From: Warburgia ugandensis
Taxonomy: Eukaryota; Streptophyta; Magnoliopsida; Canellales; Canellaceae
Assembly: GCA_035236585.1 (NCBI GenBank)
Contig: CP141138.1
Location: 30,949,437 to 31,013,436, forward strand
Reading direction: 5' to 3'
Length of the DNA: 64,000 bases
The position numbers were made by a program, and so were the translations under genes. Positions 12,101 through 24,100 of the stretch are shown here, one piece after another (the first letter of the stretch is position 1; every line of letters starts with the position of its first letter). The notes beneath the pieces are model-generated. The model worked only from the letters and a program-made list of their open reading frames with translations. It searched no databases and had not been told where the DNA came from.

Positions 12101-15100
12101 TATCCAGTGGATAATCCTAGCCACTGCTCCCTTTTGTTTCAAAATGACTGGCAAACAGTTTCACCATCCACCTTTTAACAATAGATCCATACGTTAGAAC
12201 TATCAGTGGATGACATTTTTGGCACATAGCTCATATAAAACGCAAACAAGATTGAGAATGGTTTGGATCTTCTAAAAGGTGGGTCCAGTTGGAGTTGCAA
12301 CTTACAAAAGAGTGCAATGGGCATACACCTATTAAACTGGGGTGCGCAAATACAGGCGCTATATATGTGGACTGGTAACTATTTTAGATGCAAAAAGCCC
12401 ATGTGGCAAATCAATTTAATTATAGAAAGCTATAGTACTTATGGCTATCTACTTTTAAGTCCATTAGGTTTTATCTCTGAACTCCCTTTCTATAAAGACC
12501 CTTATCATCCCTATGTCACTGTACCCTAACTCAATAAAAATAACTTCATTCTCCACATTTTTTGCTCCAGTATCTTCACTTCCATTTAAAAACCCCGTCC
12601 ATTTCTCTCATTATGAAGCACAAGCTTAGCCAATGTCCCAAGGAAAAGAATACAAATATACCAGGAGATTCTTCTGTCTCTTCCAGTTTGATTTCTGTTA
12701 AAAGGAATGTTTTCTTATTGTTGCAACCCATTTCAATTTTTCAACACTATTGAAAACACTATTGAAAAATGAAAAAAGAAAACCAAAACTATCCAAATCA
12801 ATTTTGGTTGTCATGTTCTACTAAGATTATGAGATTAAAAAAATAAATAAAAAGCAATGAGGTTAACTGAAGGAACAGTTTCTCTCTGAATTTCTGCCCA
12901 TTCTTTAGTGGATGCCATCTGTAGTTTTGCTCACCATTTTTATTTCTTGTAAAAGTCCTATTTTTCTGCTAGTTATGCATTTGTGAACAGAGAATATGCA
13001 TGGAAAACAGAATTCACAAGCTTAATCAGTGGTGTTCGGATGAATGAAAATCAGAAATACAAAGGGAAGGACCAACAACTTTACAGCAAGTGGATAGATG
13101 CTAGCTGCTAATCAAGTAAAGCAGACACAGGGTAAGAGAAAAAATAGCACCACTTTCTGAATTTGACTCCAATAAGGGAAGTTGAAAATGGCATTTTTAT
13201 TTTATTTTTTATTCTACCTAACTCAAAATGTATAAAGACAAGAAAAACCTGTCCTACTATTACAACCATGCCATTTTTTTCTTTATTGTTTTGAGAAATA
13301 CAACCATGCCGTTGCTGAAGGGTAAAAGAGTCCAAAATGTTTATGCAGGCACAATAACCTACAACATATTGTAAGTTATAGGGAGCTTCTAACCTTAGAC
13401 AAGTATCTCTGTAGGTCAGTGGCTTCGCCAAAACAATTTGGACTTCCATCACTAAGACGTTAGCATAATTATGAACTTATCTTGATCTTTGTCTTTTAGG
13501 TTTGAAGCTTCTCTACAATTAAGTTGGGTTCGTCTTTGCAACTAAGAGAATTTTTTGGGTCTGTAGATGTGGGTGCATGTGGTAGGGGTGTTTGCCGAAA
13601 ACAAAAAATCAAGCGCAACCAGTTTAACCCAATTTGCACCCCTATTTCTGACTCATTAATTGCCTTCCTCCCAGAATAATAAGTCTCTTTCCCTGCCAAA
13701 AAGAAATGATTCATAATTCTTCTAAAAGGTCCCTCTAGATGTCCCCAGTTTTCTTACAACAATCACCACTGTAATTCTGTTCTTCAGACTATGAAGTTCA
13801 TCATCAAGCAGCAAAAGTATTGTGTTGACAATGTAAATGAAAGTAATGCCCACTGCAAAAGAAAGAAAGCACCTATGACCACCGTAAATGTGCTCCTAAT
13901 GCAACATCTGTCTATTTCATAAACCCTCCCCCTTTTTATTGGACTGACTTGGGGAAGGGTCACTTTGACCAGCTTTGACGCACATCTTACAGCCACTAAC
14001 TCATCCACACCAAAAGTAGGATCTATCCGTCAGCAATTCCTTTCTCCGACAATGACCCTACCCAACCAACCTGGCCATCAATCTCAGTTGATCAACATAT
14101 TTTCTTGTTGGGATTAATCTGGTCCAAATTTGTCATAATAAATCATTTGCTTATGAGGGAAATCGTTATTGGCGCCCTTTAAGCATGTGGGAGGAACAAT
14201 GCATGAATTATAGCACATTAGAAAGGATAAGTCACCCATTAACCCTTCATCCAATAAATTGATCAACACATTTTCTTGTTAGGGTTAATCGGGTCCAAAT
14301 TTGTCATAACAAATCATTTGCTTACAAGGGAAATCGTTATTGGCACCCTTTAAGCATGTGGGAGGAAGAATGCATGAATTACAGCAGATTAGAAAGGATA
14401 AAGTCACCCGTTAATCCTTGATCCAATAAATAATGTCATATAAATACATGCAGCACAATGATCAAGAAAATTAGTGAAGCTTGCTGAACTGCTGAAAAAA
14501 ATTCGGAAATAGCAGTTCACAAGTAAGACTAGCTACATTTGTTTATTTAAGCAAGCTCAACCAGTTCAGGTGCAAGTTGTCCCCTATCTCTTACCCGGTG
14601 ATTTCCTTTTCTTTCAGAATAATGTGTCACTTCCATGCTAACAATATATGATTCGTAGTTAAAAGGCCCTTGCCCTATTCTGAGTTTCAAAACACCCTCT
14701 ACTGAAATTCTTTACTAGATATATAGTCTATCAGCAAGCTGGAAAAGCTTTGTGTTTGAATATGTAGATCAAAGTAATGTCGCCTGCAAGGGAAAGAAAA
14801 CACCTTTCACCACAGTGCTTGTACTCCAGATGCAATATCTGTCCATTTCATAACAAATAGATGATGCATATACATAAATAAATGCAACACAGAGATCAGA
14901 AAATTTGTAACGATGTGCCTAACTACAGAAAATTGGGCTAGACATCCATTGTTGACAGTTTGGAACTTCAGATGATGTGTAAAAACAGCAAAGATTTGGT
15001 ATTGTCTCCCATCCCCAACTGCAATTAGTTGGTAGCAAAATGTTGACAAATTATGAATAAGAAGATGAACCCGAAAAAAAGAAAAAAATGATCATGGGTG

Positions 15101-18100
15101 AAAAGATAATACAGAAATTATATGTTAAAAGGAGAAAGATACAGGATCCAATACCAAATGCATTACACTAAGAACTGTAATACATTAATTAACAATGGGG
15201 ACATACCTGTTCAATTAAATATTGAGTAAGTGCTTTTACTCCTGAACCTTTGAGTCCTGAGATCATGAAATATCTACAAGAAATACAATAAGAAATGTAA
15301 GCAGGAAGCCTCTCAAACAGCACTATTCAATGTCATAAAGAACAATAACCCACTTCTCATAGCCAGGAAGATCTCCAAATTCTTTGGCAACCTTCAGCAA
15401 GTCTTTCTTCACATCAACCAGATCAACCTTGTTCATGCATAACACCCGTTTTTGTTTTGGGTGTACCTGTGCTCCCATAAGTTTAATCAACTTTATGACC
15501 CTCTCATCAGGCCTATATGAAGACAATTTTAAACTGGTCAAGTGGCATGAGCTATACAAGAAAATATCTTCTTTTCTTGTAAACAACTCAATAAATTAAC
15601 AAAATAATATAGTTGTGATATTAATTTAATTTGAAGGACATGAGCAAGGTAAGACGAAGGAGCAGGAAAACAAAGACAAACATCATCATCATCATCATAA
15701 AGACCTTATGCCGATCAAGGGTCGGTCACATGAATCTTGTTCCTCCATTCCCCTCCATTAAGCATCATGGCTTCATTTAATCCCAAAGTTTTTAAATCTT
15801 TTCTCACTACTTCTATCCATGTTCTTTTGGGCCTTTCCCTCACCCTGGTACCCTTTTTGGTCTACGTTAGACACATCCAAACCATCTAAGTTTAATCTCC
15901 CCTATCTTGTTACCTACTGGTGCTACTCCTAAGTTTCCTCTAACGTTTTCATTTCTAATTCTATCCTTTCTTGTCTTACCACTCATCCATCTCAACATTC
16001 TCATTTCAGCGATACTCATCCTATGTACATATTGTTCCTTAACTGCCCAACACTCTGATCCATGAAGCATTGCCGACCTTACAACTATCCTATAGAATTT
16101 TCCTTTCAGTTTGAGTGGCACCTTCAAATAACACAAAACTCCAAAGGCGCATCTCCATTTGTTCCAACCCACTTGGATTCTCTGGTTAACCTCCTCTCAA
16201 TCCCTCCACTCTCATGAATTATCGATCCCAAGTATATTGGAAGTGATCTTTTAGGGGGGACTTATTGGTTATCAATCTTTACTGGTGCTCCACTCCCACT
16301 CCTCTTCTTGCTAAAATTGTATTCTACTCGCAAGCTCACGAATCAAATTAGTATAATTTCACGCAAGTGAGGCCGATCCCATGAGGAATCTCACATATTT
16401 ATATTCAAATGGAATCTTATTTAGATTACTTGTCCTAGCAAAAAGAGATTAGATTGTGATTTAACCTAGGAACTAAAGGCACATGGACTTAGAAACATGC
16501 ATAAAATTATAACTTAAACTAAAAGGAAACTTTTTAAAAGCAAAGACTATTTATAACTAACACAAATTCAAGAAAGGAAACTAATGCAAAAACTAGAAAC
16601 ATGAATAACTTAGAAACCTAAATTTATAATGAACTTTCTAAAGTTAGAACTCAGAAACATTTTCTAAATGAAAACTTCATAAATACCAACCTTCTAACCA
16701 TGTAACTTAAAGAAACCTCCTAAAGATGATTACTTTCTAAAGATGAATGATTTCTAATATTAGGAACTTAGAACTTCATAGAAATTAACACCTAAAAACT
16801 AAAATCTAATCTAACGTCCAAATAAACATAAGCAATGAATAAAACTAATCTAAACATTCAACTAAACATGGGCAATGAACATTGATGAAGCACAAATGAT
16901 AGAGAATAAAATAGTTATTGAATGTTAAATATTACAAGAAAGGTGCGCAACATTCAATAACATGAAAATAAAATAACTTGCTAAAACTTCCAAATCTAAT
17001 GCTATCCAAGTATCCTTCCTTATCCTATCATCCTTATCCCTTAGGCTAGAGATTAGCAAGAGATCCCCTATATATATGTAAAAGTCAAGGAGAGGAGGAG
17101 GAAGTTTTTTATACGCATAGTACTCGCAAGCACACGAATCAAAGTAGTATAATTTCACGCAAGTGAGGTCGATCCCACTAGGAATCTCACATATTTGTAT
17201 TCAGATGAAATCTTATTTAGATTACTTATCCTAGCCAAAAGAGATTAGATTGTGATTTAATATAGGAATTAAAAGCACATGAAATTAGAAACATGCATAA
17301 AATTATAAGTTAAACAAAAGGAAACTTTCTAACATGGATTCAAGAAAGGAAACTAATGCAAAAATAGAAACATGAATAACTTAGAAACCTAAGTCTATAA
17401 TGAACTTTCTAAAGTCGGAACTTAAAAACACTTTCTAAATGGAAACTTCCCAAATACCTACCTTCTAATCATGCAACTTAAAGAAAACTCTTAAAGATGA
17501 TTACTTTCTAAAGATAAATGATTTCTAATATTAAAAACTTAGAACTTTATAGAAATTAAAACTCTAAAACTGAAATTAGAAACTTTCTAAAAACTAAGAT
17601 CTAATCTAACATGTAACTAAACATAAGCAATGAATAAAACTAATCTAAACATTCAACTAAACTTGGGCAATGAACATTGATGAAGCAAGTATGATAGAGA
17701 ATCAAAGAATTAAAGTTGTTATTGAATGTAAAATATTACAAGAAAGGTGTGCAATATTCAATAACATGAAAATAATATAACTTGCTTCAACTTCCAAATC
17801 TGATGCTATCCAAGTATCCTTCATTGATGACCCATAAGATGGCATGCATGTGAATCAAAAGAAAGAAACAAGGAGAGAACAAAGACAAGATGGGAAACAA
17901 ATCCTAAAGGCTAAAAAGAAGACGATGCATAACGATATCTAGAAAAGAATAAGGAGAAATCTAAGGCTAATAACTAAGCAAAAGGAAGGAACACTAAACT
18001 TGATTTGAATGCTTAGAAAGATGATTTAAAGGCTACTTTCTCTTGGCTGTCACTACAAGAGATTGATGGCCATTGGATGAAGGAGAACTAGTGCACCAAA

Positions 18101-21100
18101 TAGAAGCAAAACACCAAGGAAGAGAGTCCCAAAAGAGTGCGCATGAGCCAAAGGGAAGAAGACTTAGAGCCAAAGAATAAAAGTGCGTCGAAACTCATGA
18201 GGAAAAATGTGTCCAAAATCTGGGAAAGATGCGTACAAAAAAGTTCCTCCTCTCCACGATTTTTACAAAGAATAATATAGTTTGATATTAATTTGAAGGA
18301 CATGATCTAGGTAAGATGAAGGAGCAGGAAAACGAAAACAAACAACAGCTATGTAAAATATGATATGCCATGCATACATGATGAATTTTTCCAGCATCAA
18401 TGAACACATTGACAAGTATAAACAGTAGCAACGTTGACTTGATCTGGTTCTCCCTAAAAAATAAGTGTGTGAGCTGATGAAATACTAAACTTTTATTACA
18501 TATATTTGAATCCATAATAGTCACGCTATATAAATTAACTTTCAGTCTCAAAGTCCAAAAGGAAAAGGTGATGCCCAAGTTTATAAATATGCAATGATGG
18601 GAAGTGACAATATACTAGACCAATTCCTTTGAATTGGTACATTAAAACAACAATCACATATAGAATTCTTGCTGGGGAATTCCTTACAGTAAAAATTTAT
18701 GGATCAGAAGTGACCTAAGTTCCGGTGGAGATCAGTGGATACCACAATGGGAACACTGATAGATGTGAATAGGTTTCTATAGATTATGTTTACAAAGAAG
18801 TAAATTTGGAAGTTACAAATATGCCAAACATACAGTGAGTTAGAGCTTGGCATGGGCTTCAGCAGCCTTTGCCTACACCTCAATTTTGCTTTCTCTGTTC
18901 TTATATCAAGGAACTCACTAGAAAATAAGAAATAAGAGAAACCTTGGTGGATGATACAATGAAAATAGAAAGAACAAATAACATTTGCTTCTCCAAGTAC
19001 AACATAGTATAATTTGATACTATTACATATAATGTTGATGTACTGGCGGTCTTCCCCCGTTTTAATAGTTTATAATGTTATATTAATGTCGAACATGGTG
19101 GTCTTGCTACGGAACAGCTACTCACCAAATTGCACCCCCATAAGACAATTCATACTCTCTCATATTTAATGATCTGAATGGCTTATTTGCTTGGCCTTGC
19201 TATGGGAGGGTATTCACCAAATTCCACCCCCATTCAAGCCCTCCAGGTAATGAAGTTCACTGCCCCCACCCCTCTTCTTCTCTCACTCTGTGTATGGAAT
19301 AATGTCTTTGAAATTCGAGGGCACAGTTGTAATTGGGTGTCATGTGTATGCATATTTTACGCAAATTACTCAATAGATATTTAGTTTTATCACTTCACAA
19401 AATTTCCTTCCAATCTAAATACAATTTCCCATCTACTAGCTATTTATGGATAACACTCAGAAGCCATAAAAGAGACTACAAAAATACATATTCTTGCGAC
19501 AGTACCCAAGAGTAGAAAGTCTTCTCCTTAGTGAATATAAGCATTGAAGTTTAGACCATAAATAACATCCACTGATTTCAAAATACACTGGCAGCATCGA
19601 ATGTCTTATTAATCAAATATGCCCAGCAGAATAAGAAATGAATGAAAAGCATATATATGGCAATTATAAAAGTAAAATGTTTCGTAAGATAAGATCCCTT
19701 ACATGGTAAGATGCCTATGAACATCAAAAATAACTATAAGCAAATCATAGAGATCAACGGAACTCCAAGCACTATCCACACGGACATTAACATCGGTTTT
19801 GTATGGATAACCCCCACGCTTTAACATTAGTCCTGGAGTGTCAAAAAAACACTGTCGAGAAACCACTCAGTAAAGTTTCATGAAACAGGAAACACACAAT
19901 AATACATCTAAAAAGCATACTACATGATTGATTCCTACCTCAAACCACAAGCATCTACCAAGAAAAGAGCAACTCTTCATTTATATTGTTCAACTAAAAA
20001 GATTTACACATGTAAGATTGGAAGAAACACTAAACATAAGAGAATATCAGCATCAACAGTTTGTTAAAACAGTAATAAGTCATTCTAAGCCTTACTCTTT
20101 TATCCATAGAGAAATCCATTCAAAAGAGATAAAAAAGGACATCCAATAGAATACAACTCATTAACAGAATGCTCAAAGAAACTAAATGGAGGAGATATCT
20201 AACAATTCGTACACAAGTCATTACCTATGTAGTCAGAGGTGCACCAAGGCACTAGGCCCACGATTGGCACCTAAATTGTGTACAGCACAGGGGGTTTGAG
20301 GCCCCAATGCGTAGGCGCACTCTTGGGGTACACCTTGATGCACCTAGAGCCTGTGTTGAGGCACGCCATCAACACCCAGGCACAGATGACAACTTGTTAA
20401 AACCCCAAACTTCAAATTTTTTTTTCTTTTTTTCATCTTCCAATCTTATTTTCTCCTCTTCTAAGAGCTCATACTATGAAAACGACCATTCCTCTTCAAA
20501 CTTTTACAGTATGGATTCATGAATCTTCCACCTCAAGCACTATTTTCTGGAAAAATAACATAAAAATAAGAAGTATTTTTTCAATTTGTTAATTTTTTTC
20601 TTACCTTTTGATAAATCTTGATGGGTTCTCATTCTATAGGTATAAACAAATATTCCATTTCATTTTTATCTTTCTTTTCCATAGATATAACTTCTTGCTA
20701 GGTTTTCTTCTTATTTTTTATTTTTTCTCAAAACACAGTTACAGAAATTTAAAAAAAAATTTGTTTTTTGCATTTATTCCTTGAAACAGATTTCCATGCA
20801 CATATATAGCTTTCCCTTTGCTTGTGAGTGCATCTGTGCTGATAATTTTTCATATATTTTTTGTATTTTTTAGGGTTTTTTCATTTTTTGAAAAAAAAAA
20901 AAAAGTTACTGAAATTTAAAATAACTTTTCTTTTTTGCATTTATTTCTTGAAACAGATTTCCATTCACATAAATAGCTTCCTTTGCTGTGAGTACATCCA
21001 TGATGTTTCTTTTCATGGTTTTTGTGTTTACAGAAATTTTAAATAATTTTTGGCTTTTGCATTTATTGGTTGAAATATATTTCCAATCACATATATAGCT

Positions 21101-24100
21101 TCCTTTTACTTATGAGTGCATCTATGATGATTTTTTTATTTTTTGTGTTTTATAAGTTATTTTTCATTCTTTTTAAAAATTAGGCACAAAAATTTAGAAT
21201 AATTTTTGCTTTTTGCATTTATTCCTTGAAACAAATTTATATTCATATATACAGCTTCACTTTGCTTGTAAGTGCATATGTGATGAATTTATTCATGTTT
21301 TTTCTATTTTTTGTGCTTTTAGTTTTTTTTTTTTTTAAATAGTTACAGATATTTGAAATAATTTTCCTTTTTTTTGCATTTATTCCTTGAAACAGATTTC
21401 CATTCACTTATATAACTTCCCTTTGCTTTTGAGTACATCTGTAATGATTTTTTCATTTTTTTTGTTGTTTTGTTCTATTTTTTAGGTTAATTTTCTATGT
21501 TTTTGAAAAACAATTATAGAGATAATTTTAAATTTTTGTTTTTCACATGTACTCATTCAAACTTATTTCCATTCATACATATAGCTTCTCTTTATTTATG
21601 AATTGTGATTGCATAAAAGTACAAACTGTAATTTTTTATTTCTACTTCTAGGACTAGAATTCCAAGATGTCATCATCAATGAGTTAAAATTCAGATACTT
21701 CACGTTCATCTGCCTTTTTCCAAATCTGCAGACTCGGGGTGGGAGTATGGAGAGGCTAAGAATTTCAAGCGATAAAAACACAATTTGGTGCAAATTATGT
21801 GGAAATATGTATAGTGGTGGGATTCATAGGTTGAAACAACATTTAGATCGAGGGCATAGGTCATCATCATCATCATCATCATCAAGACCTTATCCCAATT
21901 AGGGGTCAGCCACATGAATCTTATTCCTCCATTCCACTCTATTAAATACCATGGTTTCATTTAGTCCCAAAGTTTTTAAATCTTTCCTCACCACTTCTAT
22001 CCACGTTCTTTTGGGCCTTCCCCTTGCCCTTTTAGAACCTTCAACTTGTATTGCCTCACTCCTTCTAACTGGTGTCGTTGGTGGCCTCCTTTGAACATGT
22101 CCAAACCATCTAAGTCTAATCTCCCTCATCTTGTTACCTATTGGCGCTATCCCTAAATTTTCTCTAATATTTTCATTTTTAATTCTATCCTTTCTTGTCT
22201 TACCACTCATCCATCTCAACATCCTCATTTCTGCGACACTCAGCCTATGAGTATGATGTTCCTTAACTGTCCAACACTCCGATCCATAGAGCATGGCCAG
22301 CCTAATAGCCATCCTATAGAATTTTCCCTTTAGTTTGAGTGGCACCCACCGATCACATAAAACACCCGATGCACATCTCCATTTGTTCCAACCCGCTTGG
22401 ATTCTCTGGGTAACCTCCCTCTCAATCTCTCCACTCTCATGGATCAATGATCCTAAGTATCGAAAGTGGTCACTCATGGGGACCTCTTGGTTATCAATCT
22501 TGACTGGTGCTCCACTCCTACTCTCCTTACTAAAATTACATTCCATATATTCTGTCTAAGTTCGACTAATTTTAAATCCTTCCGATTCTAATGCTTCTCT
22601 CCATAACTCTAGCTTTATGTTTACACCCTCCCTTGTCTCATCAAGTAGGACTATATCGTCTGCAAATAGCATGCACCAGGGAATCTCCTCATGCAGATGT
22701 TTTGTTAACTCATCCATAACTAATGTGAAAAGGTATGGACTCAATGCCGATCCTTGGTGCCATCCGACAGTGACAGGAAAATCACCAGTCACGCCACTAG
22801 TGGTCTTAACATTTGTTACTGCTCCCTCATACATATCTTTAATTATGTCTATATATCCCTGAGAAACCCCTTTAACACCCAACACCCTCCATATTAACTC
22901 TCTAAGGACTCTATCATAAGCTTTCTCTAAGTCAATAAAGACCATGTGTAGGTCTTTTCTCCTCTCCCTATATTTCTCTATTAATTGTCTTAGTAAGAAA
23001 ATAGCTTCCATGGTAGACCTCCCAGGCATGAAACCAAACTAATTCTCCGATACACTTGTTTCATGTCGTAGCCTCTTCTCAATCACTCTTTCAAAAAGTT
23101 TCATGGTGTGGGTCATAAGTTTGATCCTTCGATAATTAGTGCAGCTCTGAATGTCTCCTTTATTCTTATAGATTGGTACAATAGAGCTTTTCCTTCACTC
23201 ATCCGGCATTTTCTTTGATTTTATAATCTTGTTAAATAACTTGGTCAACCAAACTACCCCACTATCTCCCATATGCTTCCAAACCTCTATTGGTATACCA
23301 TCAGGCCCCATGGCCTTTCCTGATTTCATCTTTCTCAAGGCCTCTTTTACTTCAAACATTCTAATCCTACGTTCATATCTATAATATCCAGTGTTATTTA
23401 GATCCATAGTATTTTCAATCCCTATATTCTCAAGGCCATTGTCATTTAACAATTTTTGAAAGTATATTTCCCACCTTTGTTTGATCTCATCATCTTTGAC
23501 TAATACCCTTTGATCATCGCTTCTAATGCACCTAACATGCTCTAAGTCCTTACCCTTCTGTTCTCTTACTTTTGCAAGTTTAAACACATCTTTCTCACCT
23601 TCTCTTGTTCCCAGTCTATTATAGAGTTCATCATATGCTTTAAGTTTTGCCTCACTTACTATTCTCTTATCAACGTTTTTAGCATTCTTATATTGTTCAT
23701 AGTTTTCATTATTTCTAATCTTCTACCATGCTTTAAAATGCATTCGTTTTTCTTTAATAGCTTTTTGCACTGTTTCATTCCACCACCATGTTTCCTTTAT
23801 TAATAGCCTTTTACCTTTAGATACTCCTAAAACATCTTTTGCCACTTTCTTAATGGACTCAGCCATATTAGTCCACATGGTATTTACTTCTGTTTCATAG
23901 TTCCAATTTCCTTCTACCATCAACTTATTTTTGAATGAGGTTATTTTCTCTCCTTTTAAGTTCCACCACTTAGTTTTTGGATGTGTATTAAGTTCAATTC
24001 TTTTACTCCATCTTTTAATATGAATATCCATGACCATTAACCTATGTTGTGAGGTTAAACTCTCACCAGGTATCACCATACAATCCTTACATATAGATCG

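Larger units (their letters stand above)
10504..15206 (-). other. ERG intron 5 (4.7 kb)
   Basis: Holds a plus-strand SINE (10667-10843), a 171 bp tandem duplication and an older ~330 bp duplication, listed separately. The rest (10860-13590) shows no recognisable gene or element. Confidence 0.75.
15513..19702 (-). other. ERG intron 3 (4.2 kb)
   Basis: Contains a LINE-plus-repeat block at 15599-18343. The remaining ~1.3 kb (18344-19702) has no recognisable gene. A ~35 bp motif ('cttgctacgg' / 'cttgctatgg' followed by 'caccaaatt.cacccccat') occurs twice, near 19103 and 19196. Confidence 0.7.

Noticed and set aside
20234..20400. hAT-type left terminus 'cagaggtgcacc' with possible 8 bp duplication 'tatgtagt'
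   Set aside because: No matching right terminus or duplication was found; kept only as a remark under the hAT remnant.
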